A DNA stretch of 64,000 nucleotides from assembly GCF_000172415.1 (NCBI RefSeq), contig NZ_ABLD01000025.1:39700-103699 (forward strand), in the 5' to 3' direction. The notes below the pieces were generated by a model, which searched no databases, had not been told where the DNA came from, and saw only the letters and a list, made by a program, of their open reading frames with translations. This document shows positions 9,411 to 17,785 of this stretch, in pieces. The DNA is from Paraburkholderia graminis C4D1M (GTDB lineage Bacteria > Pseudomonadota > Gammaproteobacteria > Burkholderiales > Burkholderiaceae). Position 1 is the stretch's first letter. Every line of letters begins with the position of its first letter. Position numbers and translations under genes: made by a program.

Positions 9411-11474
9411 TCAGAAATCCTTGCAAAGGCGCAGCGCGTCGTAAATCGCGCCGTGAATGTTGTGCATGGAGATGCAGTCGCCGACGCGGAACAGCAGAAA
9501 GCGGCCATTGCCGAGTTCTTCGGAAAGCGACGGCTGCGGCTCGGATGCGAAGAGCTTATGCACGTCCACCTGGCCGCGATTCACCGACTCGGGCTTGAGC
9601 TTCCAGTACAACTCGTCGTTCGGCGTGCTGCCGTTTTCGATCACCACCTGATCGACCGCGCGCTCTTCCTGCTCCTCGGTGTACTCGTTGCGAAGCACGG
9701 CGATCTTCTTGCCGTCTTCTTCGTACACCTTGTCGAGCCAGTAATTCGGCGTGTGAACCACGCCTTGCGCATAGAGACGGCGATAGAAAATCGGGAACGT
9801 GGTGCCGCCTACGTCGTCGGCGACTTTCACGTCGGGCGTGACGATCTCCACATTCGAGCCGCGGCTCGAGATGAAATCGGCCACGCCTGCGCCGGCATGT
9901 GTGCTGACGCCGTCATACACGAGTACATTCTTGCCCGGCTCGACCTTGCCCGAGAGCACGTCCCACGAACTGACAGCGAGACCTTCGTCGACACCCCATG
10001 CCGCGACTTGCGACGTGAACGACGAACCGCCCGTAGCCAGCACGATGATGTCCGGCTTCTCGGCCATGATGGTCTTTTCGTCGGCGGCAACACCGAGACG
10101 GCGGTCCACGCCAAGCCGTTTCGTCTCCATGTCGAACCAGCGGACGATGCCCGCCATCTGCTCGCGCTGCGGCGCCTTGGCCGCGAGCATGATCTGGCCG
10201 CCCACGTAGTCGTTCTTTTCGAACAGCACGACGTCATGACCACGCGACTTCGCGACGCGAGCGGCTTCGAGTCCGGCAGGACCGGCGCCGACCACGACAA
10301 CCTTGCGCTTCGGCCCGCTCGTGCGTGTAATTACATGCGGCATCGTCGCTTCACGCGATGTCGCAGCGTTCTGCACACACAGCACGTCGAGCCCGTTGTA
10401 CTGGCGGTCGATGCAATAGTTCGCGCCGACGCATTGCTTGATCTCGTCTTCGCGGCCATCGCGAATCTTGATGACCATATGCGGGTCGGCAATTTGCGCG
10501 CGCGTCATGCCGACGAGATCGACCATGCCGCTTGCGAGCAAACGCTCGGCCTGGCCTGCGTCGCGAATACTTTGCGCGTGCATGACCGGAATCTTGACGA
10601 CCGACTTGATGCCGGCCGCGAGATGCACGAACGGCTCGGGCGGCAGCGCCATCGGCGGCATGCAGTTCGCGAGCGTGTTGTGCGTGTCCGCGCCCGAACC
10701 GATCACGCCGAGATAATCGATGAGGCCGCTTTCGCTCATGGCCTGCGCGATCTCTTTCAACTGCTCGTGATCGAGCCCGTCTTCATGAAACTCGTCGCCG
10801 CACATGCGCAAGCCGACGCAGAAATCGGGGCCGACTGCTTCGCGGACGGCTTTCAACACTTCGACGCCGAAACGCAGGCGGTTTTCGAGCGAGCCGCCCC
10901 ATTCGTCAGTACGGAAATTGGTTCGCGGGCTCCAGAACTGGTCGATCAGATGCTGGTGCGCCGCCGAGATTTCGACACCGTCCATGCCCGCGTCTTTCAC
11001 ACGCTTAGCGGCCGCGGCGAAGTCTGTGATAATGCGGCGAATCTCTTCTACTTCGATGATCTTCGCGTTGCCGCGATGCACCGGCTCGCGCACGCCGGAC
11101 GGCGACATCAGATGCGGCCAGTGCTCGCCGTGAAATGCCGAGCGACGGCCCATATGCGTGGCCTGGATCATGATCTTCGCGCCGTGCGCATGCATGGCTT
11201 CGGCGAGGCGCGACAACGGATCGATGATCTTGTCGGTCGACAGATTCACCGACTTCCACCAGCCTTGCGGACTGTCGATCGACACCGGGCTCGAACCGCC
11301 GCACACGGCGAGGCCGACACCACCCTTGGCCTTTTCTTCGTAGTAGCGGATATAACGGTCGCCAGGCAGGCCGCCCGGCTCCGCATACACCTCCGCATGC
11401 GCAGTGCTCACGATGCGATTGCGCAAGGTCAGCTTGTTCAGCGTGAGAGGCTTGAAAAGGTTCGGGTAACGCAT
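9411..11474 (-). CDS. dgcA: dimethylglycine catabolism protein A (dimethylglycine demethylase, OYE-like)
   Basis: The 687-residue flavoprotein is of the 2,4-dienoyl-CoA reductase/trimethylamine dehydrogenase type. An N-terminal FMN TIM barrel (MRYPNLFKPLTLNKLTLRNR, residues 1-350) is followed by a dinucleotide-binding half starting KVVVVGAGPAGLEAARVAKS near residue 388. Between them lies a Cys-containing segment (QCVGANYCIDRQY ... CVQNA) where the family binds a 4Fe-4S cluster. It removes a methyl group from dimethylglycine. Downstream dgcB begins at its stop codon, upstream is the DUF5943 gene, and the order matches PA5396-PA5401 of P. aeruginosa. Confidence 0.93.
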   Translation of the reverse strand: MRYPNLFKPLTLNKLTLRNRIVSTAHAEVYAEPGGLPGDRYIRYYEEKAKGGVGLAVCGGSSPVSIDSPQGWWKSVNLSTDKIIDPLSRLAEAMHAHGAKIMIQATHMGRRSAFHGEHWPHLMSPSGVREPVHRGNAKIIEVEEIRRIITDFAAAAKRVKDAGMDGVEISAAHQHLIDQFWSPRTNFRTDEWGGSLENRLRFGVEVLKAVREAVGPDFCVGLRMCGDEFHEDGLDHEQLKEIAQAMSESGLIDYLGVIGSGADTHNTLANCMPPMALPPEPFVHLAAGIKSVVKIPVMHAQSIRDAGQAERLLASGMVDLVGMTRAQIADPHMVIKIRDGREDEIKQCVGANYCIDRQYNGLDVLCVQNAATSREATMPHVITRTSGPKRKVVVVGAGPAGLEAARVAKSRGHDVVLFEKNDYVGGQIMLAAKAPQREQMAGIVRWFDMETKRLGVDRRLGVAADEKTIMAEKPDIIVLATGGSSFTSQVAAWGVDEGLAVSSWDVLSGKVEPGKNVLVYDGVSTHAGAGVADFISSRGSNVEIVTPDVKVADDVGGTTFPIFYRRLYAQGVVHTPNYWLDKVYEEDGKKIAVLRNEYTEEQEERAVDQVVIENGSTPNDELYWKLKPESVNRGQVDVHKLFASEPQPSLSEELGNGRFLLFRVGDCISMHNIHGAIYDALRLCKDF

Positions 11475-11522
11475 CGCGATCGACCTCGGAATGATATGGC
11501 GGGTAGTGCTGTGCCGTACGCG

Positions 11523-12059
11523 TTATGCGGCGAGCGGCGAGACTTCGAATACGCAATGCTCGTGGCCTTCCGCTGCGCAGCGCGCTTCGCGCGATTGCGA
11601 AGGCGGTCCCTTGCGCGACGAATCGGGCGCGGTGTCGTTGACCCAATCCATTGCGCCCGCGAACCAGCCGGCGAACATGTAGCAGAGCTTGCCGACCTTG
11701 CCCGGCTGCGCGAGCACGAACGACGAATGATGCAGTTCGATACGCGCATGCGAAGTTGACGGGTCCGCTTCGGTAATCGAGAAGATGCCCCAGCCGCGCT
11801 GCGAAAGCCGCTTCAGGTAATGCTCGAATACGGCCATGCCGGCAATGCCGTGTTGTTTCGCTTCCTTGTCGCACCAGAAGTACGCGGACTTGTAGCCGGC
11901 CTTGTAGAGAATCTCCGCATACGTGTCGATGCCGAGCGCTTCTTCAACCGCGGTGTGATTGTTCGTGAAGAAATGGCGCGGCACGTAAAGCATCGGCAGC
12001 GCGTCGGTGGTCCAGACGCCGGTGTTCGGATCGACGTCGATAGGCAGTTGGGGTTGCAT
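11523..12059 (-). CDS. DUF5943/4-vinyl-reductase-like protein of the dimethylglycine cluster
   Basis: This 178-residue soluble protein has no signal peptide. The order dipeptidase, this gene, dgcA, dgcB, etfA, etfB matches P. aeruginosa PA5396-PA5401, where PA5397 is the counterpart. Its second half resembles a V4R domain, with IELHHSSFVLAQ, LCYMFAGWFAGAMDWV and a C-terminal CAAEGHEHCVFEVSP that could bind a metal or small ligand. Two other cysteines are in YFWCDKEAK and KLCYM. No enzymatic role is established to my knowledge. Its fixed place suggests a support function for DMG demethylation. Confidence 0.8.
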   Translation of the reverse strand: MQPQLPIDVDPNTGVWTTDALPMLYVPRHFFTNNHTAVEEALGIDTYAEILYKAGYKSAYFWCDKEAKQHGIAGMAVFEHYLKRLSQRGWGIFSITEADPSTSHARIELHHSSFVLAQPGKVGKLCYMFAGWFAGAMDWVNDTAPDSSRKGPPSQSREARCAAEGHEHCVFEVSPLAA

Positions 12060-12110
12060 GTGGGACTCCGCTTTTTATAGGGTGATTTCGTTGATTGATG
12101 AGGCGGAAGA

Positions 12111-13082
12111 TCAGACTTTCCACACTTCGCCGAATACCCGCACCCAGTTCTCGCCCATGATCTTCTTGATGCGCGTTTCGCTCCAGCCGGCACGTTCCAT
12201 CGCGGCGGTCAGATTCGGAAACTCGCCGATCGTACGAATGCCTTCCGGGTTCACGACCTTGCCGAAGTTCGTCAACTGGCGATAACGGCCCTTGTCGTGC
12301 GTGATCCAGTCGAAGAACTCAGTGCTGTAGCCTTGCGTGAAGTCCGTGCCGATGCCGACCTGATCTTCACCGATCAGATTCACTACGTATTCGATCGCCT
12401 CGATATAGTCTTCGACGGTCGCGTCGGCACCACGCTTCAGAAACGGTGCGAACATCGTCACGCCGACAAAACCGCCTGCATCTGCAATCTCTTTCAGTTG
12501 CACATCGCTCTTGTTGCGCGGGTGCTCTTTCAATCCCGACGGGCAGCAATGCGAATAGCACACCGGCTTTTTAGAAGCCGCAATCGCTTCCGAAGAAGTC
12601 TTGCCGCCCACATGCGAGAGATCGACCATGATGCCGACGCGGTTCATCTCCTGAATCACTTCTCGGCCATAGCCCGAGAGGCCGCCGTCGCGTTCATAGC
12701 AACCGGTGCCGACGAGGTTCTGCGTGTTGTAGCAAAGCTGCACCACGTTCACGCCGAGATCCTTGAATGCCTCGATATAGCCGAGGTTGTCTTCGAATGC
12801 GTGCGCGTTCTGGAAGCCAAAAATAATGCCGGTCTTGTTCTCTTTCTTCGCGCGATAGATGTCGTCGGTCGTGCGCACGAGCGTCAGGATCTCGCCGTAT
12901 TCGCGGATCTGCTGCTTCATTTCGGCGATGTTGTCGACCGTCTTCTGAAAGCTCTCCCACACCGACACCGTGCAGTTCACCGCGGTCACGCCGCCCTTGC
13001 GCATATCTTCGAACACCGAGCGCTCGAACTTCGAAATGTTCAAACCGTCGATGATGATGCTGTTTTCGTGCAGATTGCTCAT
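12111..13082 (-). CDS. M19 (renal dipeptidase) family protein, metal site atypical
   Basis: The 323-residue TIM-barrel protein is of the membrane dipeptidase family. Retained metal-site residues are H157 (DLSHVG), H178 (YSHCCP) and D247 (GIGTDF). The usual HxD at the N-terminus, in family motif DGHND, reads DGLNI here (L14 and I16). The bridging Glu is Gln91 (FGFQNAHAF). A normal binuclear zinc site therefore seems unlikely. It lies 18 bp after glyA and is conserved in position with PA5396 in Pseudomonas DMG clusters. It is probably not a conventional dipeptidase; its substrate is unknown. It could act on an N-methyl amino acid or play a structural role, which is inference. Confidence 0.85.
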   Translation of the reverse strand: MSNLHENSIIIDGLNISKFERSVFEDMRKGGVTAVNCTVSVWESFQKTVDNIAEMKQQIREYGEILTLVRTTDDIYRAKKENKTGIIFGFQNAHAFEDNLGYIEAFKDLGVNVVQLCYNTQNLVGTGCYERDGGLSGYGREVIQEMNRVGIMVDLSHVGGKTSSEAIAASKKPVCYSHCCPSGLKEHPRNKSDVQLKEIADAGGFVGVTMFAPFLKRGADATVEDYIEAIEYVVNLIGEDQVGIGTDFTQGYSTEFFDWITHDKGRYRQLTNFGKVVNPEGIRTIGEFPNLTAAMERAGWSETRIKKIMGENWVRVFGEVWKV

Positions 13083-13100
13083 CGTTTGCTCCAGGCGTTC

Positions 13101-14375
13101 TCAGTAGATGGGGAAGCGCTCGCACAGCGCGAAGATCTCGCGGCGCACGCGTTGTTCGGTGGCGGCATGGCCTTCGGGGTGATCGCGCAGCGAGTCGAGT
13201 ACTTCGACAATCAAACGGCCCACGTCGCGGAACTCGTTCACGCCGAAGCCGCGCGTGGTGCCGGCCGGCGTGCCGAGGCGAACTCCCGAGGTGATGGTCG
13301 GCTTTTCCGTGTCGAACGGAATGCCGTTCTTGTTGCACGTAATGCCGGCGCGCTCGAGCGCGTGCTCGACCTGATTACCCTTGAGACCCTTCGGGCGCAA
13401 GTCGACCAGCAACAGATGGTTGTCCGTGCCGCCCGTCACGAGATCGACGCCGCCTGCCTTCAGTACTTCGCCGAGCGCCTGCGCATTCGCGAGCACACTG
13501 TCGATATAAGTCTTGAAGCCAGGTTGCAGCGCCTCGCCAAACGCGACCGCCTTGCCGGCGATCACATGCATCAGCGGGCCGCCTTGCAGGCCGGGGAACA
13601 CGGCGGAGTTGATCTTCTTCGCGATGTCTTCGTCATTCGTCAGCACAAAGCCGCCGCGCGGGCCGCGCAAGGTCTTGTGCGTCGTCGACGTAACCACGTG
13701 CGCATGTTCGACCGGATTCGCATGACGTCCCGCCGCGATCACGCCTGCGATGTGCGCCATATCGACCATCAGCTTCGCGCCGACGCTGTCGGCGATCGCA
13801 CGCAGCCGCTTGAAATCCAGCGCGCGCGGATAAGCGGAGAAGCCGGCGATCAGCAGCGCGGGTTTATGCTGCTGCGCGAGTTCCTCGATCTGCTCGTAGT
13901 CGATCAGCAACGTGTCGCGATTCACGCCGTACTGCACCGCGTTGAACCACTTGCCCGAAAGCGCGGGCTTGGCGCCATGTGTGAGGTGGCCGCCTGCATC
14001 GAGCGACATGCCGAGCACTGTGTCGCCTGGCTTCACCAGCGCGAGCATCACCGCGCCGTTGGCCTGCGCGCCCGAATGCGGCTGCACGTTGGCGAACTTC
14101 GCGTTGAACAGTTGCTTGATGCGATCGAGCGCAAGCGTCTCGATCTCGTCGACATATTCGCAACCGCCGTAGTAACGCTTGCCCGGATAACCTTCCGCAT
14201 ACTTGTTGGTCAGCACCGAGCCTTGCGCTTCGAGCACCGCGCGCGACACGATGTTTTCCGACGCGATCAGCTCGACTTGCGACTGCTGGCGCTCGAGCTC
14301 TTTCAAAATTGCGCCGCGCACCGCCGCATCGCGCGTGCTCAGCGGTTCTTCGAAGAAAGGATTCGGGTTCGACAT
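13101..14375 (-). CDS. glyA: serine hydroxymethyltransferase
   Basis: The 424-residue PLP enzyme converts glycine plus 5,10-methylene-THF to serine, consuming both the glycine and the C1 units made by betaine demethylation. The PLP lysine is in VTSTTHKTLRGPRGG near residue 230. The N-terminus QVELIASENIVS and the YPGKRYYGG segment are family hallmarks. It is the first gene of the minus-strand betaine run and is probably a pathway-dedicated copy. Inverted repeats in its upstream region (14468-14490, 14529-14554) may be operators. Confidence 0.96.
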   Translation of the reverse strand: MSNPNPFFEEPLSTRDAAVRGAILKELERQQSQVELIASENIVSRAVLEAQGSVLTNKYAEGYPGKRYYGGCEYVDEIETLALDRIKQLFNAKFANVQPHSGAQANGAVMLALVKPGDTVLGMSLDAGGHLTHGAKPALSGKWFNAVQYGVNRDTLLIDYEQIEELAQQHKPALLIAGFSAYPRALDFKRLRAIADSVGAKLMVDMAHIAGVIAAGRHANPVEHAHVVTSTTHKTLRGPRGGFVLTNDEDIAKKINSAVFPGLQGGPLMHVIAGKAVAFGEALQPGFKTYIDSVLANAQALGEVLKAGGVDLVTGGTDNHLLLVDLRPKGLKGNQVEHALERAGITCNKNGIPFDTEKPTITSGVRLGTPAGTTRGFGVNEFRDVGRLIVEVLDSLRDHPEGHAATEQRVRREIFALCERFPIY

Positions 14376-14843
14376 GGAAGGTCCGTGGGGTCATTGACGT
14401 TAGGCGCCGGAAGCGTTGGTGGGCCTTCGTTTCTGCCCTGCCGCCGCCGGATTGCGTACGTCTATTCTTGACGCTTGCATCGCGCGTCAATTTATGAATT
14501 CAGACGCGTTCTTTGCCTTTTCCGCCATAGGCGACCTTTTTCGACAAGTCGCCTCTGCGGTTCCCTTGGTTCATACCGCCGGCGGATCATCGCGCCGATG
14601 CCGAACGGTCGTTCGCTGGCGACGCGATGCTGCACTGTGGCTGAACGCAGTGCGCGTTTGCGGTGCGGTTCGCGATGGCCGCCGCGCGCTTCTGGTGCCG
14701 TTTCTTATCTGTTTGATGGGCAAGCATAGGCAACCGAGGGTTTAGCCTGATGGCATGGTAGTTGCGCTAGTCCTCAAAATTACATAAGTCGCAGTTCCCC
14801 ACAGCGACGCGGCACTATAGATTCGAAGGAATCATTCCTCATC
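14376..14843. promoter_or_regulatory. divergent regulatory region between glyA and the GlxA/GbdR-like gene
   Basis: This 468-bp stretch has no convincing gene. It holds a 7-bp inverted repeat TTGACGC/GCGTCAA (14468-14474 with 14484-14490) in the glyA leader. A second 7-bp repeat is AGGCGAC/GTCGCCT (14529-14535 with 14548-14554). GTCGC/GCGAC arms lie at 14788-14792 and 14804-14808. A 13-bp palindrome AGGAAT-C-ATTCCT (14827-14839) covers the ribosome site of the + gene and could form a small hairpin over it. Functions are inferred. Confidence 0.5.
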
Positions 14844-15839
14844 ATGTCCACCGATCGCACGGCGTCACTGTCGCATTTCGCCTTCATGCCCGTCCCGAAC
14901 TTCACGATGATCGCATTCACCAACGCGATCGAAGTGCTGCGCATGGCGAATTACCTGACAGGGCAAACGCTTTACCGCTGGTCGATCGTGAGTCCCGAAG
15001 GCGGGCCGGTGACCGCAAGCAATGGGCTGTCGGTCGATACGGGTCCGGTCGAATGCGTCGGCCAACCGGATATCGTGTTCGTGATCGGCGGCATCGACGT
15101 GCAGCGCGCGACCACGCCTGCGCATCTGTCGGCATTGCGCCGCTTCGCGCGCATGGGTTGCGTGCTCGGGAGCCTGTGCACCGGAACGTATGCGCTCGCG
15201 CGCGCCGGACTATTAGCGGGCTATGCGTGCGCGATTCATTGGGAGAACATGTCGGCGCTCAAGGAAGAGTTTCCCGACACGCGCTTTCTGAAAGAACTCT
15301 TCGTGATAGATCGCGATCGCGTGACCTGCACGGGCGGCGTCGCGCCGCTCGATATGATGCTCAACCTGATCGCACCGCGTGTGGGCACTGCACGCGTCAC
15401 GCAGATCGCCGAGCAGTTCATCGTCGAGCATGTGCGCGATACCAGCGCGCAACAGAAGATGCCGCTCGTCGCGCGGCTCGGCTCGGCCAACAAGTCGCTC
15501 TTCGAAGTGATCTCGCTGATGGAGAACAACATCGAAGAGCCGCTATCGCGCGAGGAACTCGCGCGGCTTGCCGGCATGTCGCAACGGCAATTGCAACGCC
15601 TCTTCCGCGAGCATCTCGGGATGACCCCGACGCATTACTATCTGACGCTGCGTTTGCGGCGCGCGCGCGAACTGCTGCTGCAAACCGACATGTCGATCAT
15701 GAACATTACGATGGCGTGCGGCTTCCAGTCGGCCTGCCACTTTTCGAAGAGCTATCGCGATGCATTCGGCACCGCGCCTACGCGCGAGCGTCGCAAGCAG
15801 GCGCCGTCGCTTTCTTCGCCGCCGGTGATGGCGGCCTGA
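14844..15839 (+). CDS. gbdR: GlxA-family AraC-type transcriptional regulator, GbdR-like
   Basis: The 331-residue protein has an N-terminal DJ-1/PfpI-like sensor domain (about 10-195, with FVIGGIDV and the GSLCTGTYALARAG nucleophile-elbow-like loop). A C-terminal AraC double helix-turn-helix follows (about 220-315, MSQRQLQRLFREHLGMTPTHY). It is divergent from the glyA-dgc-etf-gbc run, the position expected of GbdR, which activates betaine and dimethylglycine catabolism in Pseudomonas. A second close relative lies in the cho operon at 45812-46810, so which is the functional GbdR is not settled by sequence alone. The ATG at 14844 follows AGGA within a palindrome. Confidence 0.82.
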   Translation: MSTDRTASLSHFAFMPVPNFTMIAFTNAIEVLRMANYLTGQTLYRWSIVSPEGGPVTASNGLSVDTGPVECVGQPDIVFVIGGIDVQRATTPAHLSALRRFARMGCVLGSLCTGTYALARAGLLAGYACAIHWENMSALKEEFPDTRFLKELFVIDRDRVTCTGGVAPLDMMLNLIAPRVGTARVTQIAEQFIVEHVRDTSAQQKMPLVARLGSANKSLFEVISLMENNIEEPLSREELARLAGMSQRQLQRLFREHLGMTPTHYYLTLRLRRARELLLQTDMSIMNITMACGFQSACHFSKSYRDAFGTAPTRERRKQAPSLSSPPVMAA

Positions 15840-15893
15840 GAAGCGTCTCAGCACTCCCCAAGGTTTATACCGCCTTTGATCGCTTCACGCGGA

Positions 15894-17165
15894 TTAATGC
15901 CTTAGTCCGCGTGCCGAATCCGCGCTTACGTCAGCCGGTTGCCCGCCCCATGTCGCCCGCAAATAGTTCGCGAGTTGCGCCAGTTCGTCGTCGCTCAGCT
16001 TGCTCGCAGAGCCGGGCATGGCCTGCATGCGTTCGAGTCCGGGGAAGCTTTGTTCGGCGATGCCATCAAGCATCGACACGATCAGATTGTGCGGATTGCT
16101 TTGACGGACGGTGGAGTTTCCACGCATCGGTACGGCTACGTGAGGCACGCCTTCTCCATCCGCGCCATGACAGCCTGCGCATAGAGACAGATAGAGGCGA
16201 CGGCCCGGCGCGAATTGAGTAGCTTGGCCCGACTGCGCCGCTTCGGCTTGCACCCGCACCGGCTCACTCGGACGATCACCGAGCAGGTACGTCGAAACCG
16301 CGCGCAAATCGTCCGGCGTCATGTACTGACTGCTCAGATGCACGACGGAATGCATCTCGCCAAACGCCGAGCCTTGCGACGCGATGCCCGTTGCGAGATA
16401 CGTCGTGAGATCAGCCGCGGACCATCCGCGCTCGGCGAGTCCTTGCGGTGTGAGGCTCGGCGCGATGACCCGGCCAAGCGTGCCGCCTGCAAAGGGCGCG
16501 GTGAGGTCGAGTTGCCCGAAGCGGCCCCGCGGCGTATGGCATTCAGTACAGTGTCCGAGCGCGTTCACGACATAACGTCCGCGAGTCCAGTCCGCCGAAT
16601 GACCCTGCGATGCATCGGGCAACGTGTCTTCGAGAAACAGCATTTTCCAGAAGCGCACGGCGAAACGCACATTGAACGGGAACGACAGATCGGCCTCGCG
16701 GCTCGCGACGGCCGCCGGCTTTTGCGACATCAGGTATGCGTAGATCGCGTCGCTATCCTCGCGAGACATCTGGCGATACGACGTATACGGCATCGCCGGA
16801 TACAGTTGGCCATTGGGCGACTTGCCGTCGTGAAGCGCAGTGTAGAACTCGTCGGCGCTCCATTGTCCGATGCCGTGCTGCTTGTCCGGCGTGATGTTCG
16901 ATCCATAGAACGTACCGAACGGCGAGGCCAGCTTCACGCCTCCTGCGAATGGCGCGCTATCGGGCGACGTGTGGCATGCCGCGCAATCCGCTGCTTTGGC
17001 TAGATAACGGCCGCGGGCGATCAAGGCGGCGTCGTGCGTATCTTGTGTAGTCGCGGTGCGCTGGGCGGCAGCATCAGGTGCATTGCCGCAGGCTGTCAAC
17101 ATCGCCGCGGCGAGTGTCACCAACGCCGCGCGAAACAACGAAAAAGTACTCGTGTGGGAAATCAT
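15894..17165 (-). CDS. tri-heme cytochrome c, electron acceptor subunit of a molybdenum hydroxylase
   Basis: The 423-residue product has three c-type heme motifs, CAACH, CTECH and CAGCH. It belongs to the alcohol/aldehyde dehydrogenase cytochrome subunit type. The start ATG at 17165 (two bases after the upstream stop) gives a lipoprotein signal MISHTSTFSLFRAALVT ending LTAC, so it is probably anchored in the inner membrane facing the periplasm. It is read after the 2Fe-2S and Mo subunits and would take their electrons. Because the Mo subunit is truncated, this protein may no longer have a partner. Confidence 0.88.
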   Translation of the reverse strand: MISHTSTFSLFRAALVTLAAAMLTACGNAPDAAAQRTATTQDTHDAALIARGRYLAKAADCAACHTSPDSAPFAGGVKLASPFGTFYGSNITPDKQHGIGQWSADEFYTALHDGKSPNGQLYPAMPYTSYRQMSREDSDAIYAYLMSQKPAAVASREADLSFPFNVRFAVRFWKMLFLEDTLPDASQGHSADWTRGRYVVNALGHCTECHTPRGRFGQLDLTAPFAGGTLGRVIAPSLTPQGLAERGWSAADLTTYLATGIASQGSAFGEMHSVVHLSSQYMTPDDLRAVSTYLLGDRPSEPVRVQAEAAQSGQATQFAPGRRLYLSLCAGCHGADGEGVPHVAVPMRGNSTVRQSNPHNLIVSMLDGIAEQSFPGLERMQAMPGSASKLSDDELAQLANYLRATWGGQPADVSADSARGLRH

Positions 17166-17167
17166 CT

Positions 17168-17785
17168 TTAGACGTTCCTCACCAGTCCGGCTGTGTTCAG
17201 CACGAGGTCCTTCACCGCTTCGTAATAGCGTACGTAGCCCGTGCAGCGACAAATATGCGCGTTGAGCGCCTCGGTGATCGTCTCCTCGACCTTGCTGCGT
17301 TCAATGGGCTGACGCTTGAGGCGCTCGATCAGCACCGTCGTCGCGTTGACGAATCCCGGCGTGCAATATCCGCACTGAAAGCTGAAGTGTTCGAGAAACT
17401 TCTGCTGGACCGGCGACAGCGCGACGGGCTTGCCGCTCTCGTCACACGTCGCGTGAGCTTCGACCGTACGGATTTTTTTGCCGTCGAAAAAACTCGCGCC
17501 GGTAATGCACGATCGCACTTCTTCACTGCTGCCATCGGCGTTATCGAGAATGACGACGCATGCGTGGCACACGCCTTGGCCGCATCCCAGGCGTGAGCCT
17601 GTCAGCCCGAGGTACTCATGCAGAAAGTCGATCAGCATGAGCTGCTCCGGTACGCGGATCGGCCCGACGGATCGGCCATTGACCGTCATCGACACCGGTT
17701 GCATGGCGTAACGCGTCAGCGGCTTTTCGGCAACGCTTGCGATTGCGGAGGCTACTTCTGTGGAATCGGATTTGGGCAGTGTCAT
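17168..17785 (-). CDS. 2Fe-2S subunit of an isoquinoline/aldehyde oxidoreductase-type molybdenum hydroxylase
   Basis: The 205-residue small subunit has two 2Fe-2S domains. The plant ferredoxin-like one carries GCGQGVCHACVV and a later CITG. The alpha-helical one carries FQCGYCTPGF and HICRCTGY. It has an N-terminal extension of about 30 residues without a clear signal peptide. It overlaps the end of the Mo subunit by 4 bp (ATGA) and precedes the cytochrome c, so all three were one operon. The substrate of the complex is not evident. Confidence 0.9.
   Translation of the reverse strand: MTLPKSDSTEVASAIASVAEKPLTRYAMQPVSMTVNGRSVGPIRVPEQLMLIDFLHEYLGLTGSRLGCGQGVCHACVVILDNADGSSEEVRSCITGASFFDGKKIRTVEAHATCDESGKPVALSPVQQKFLEHFSFQCGYCTPGFVNATTVLIERLKRQPIERSKVEETITEALNAHICRCTGYVRYYEAVKDLVLNTAGLVRNV

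Noticed and set aside
9453..14471. Long plus-strand frames opposite dgcA, the dipeptidase-like gene and glyA
   Set aside because: All are Arg/His/Ala-rich shadows of clearly recognisable minus-strand enzymes and have no family features.
14416..14745. Plus-strand frames in the glyA/gbdR gap
   Set aside because: Cys/Arg/Trp-rich with no ribosome site; the stretch looks like a regulatory gap.
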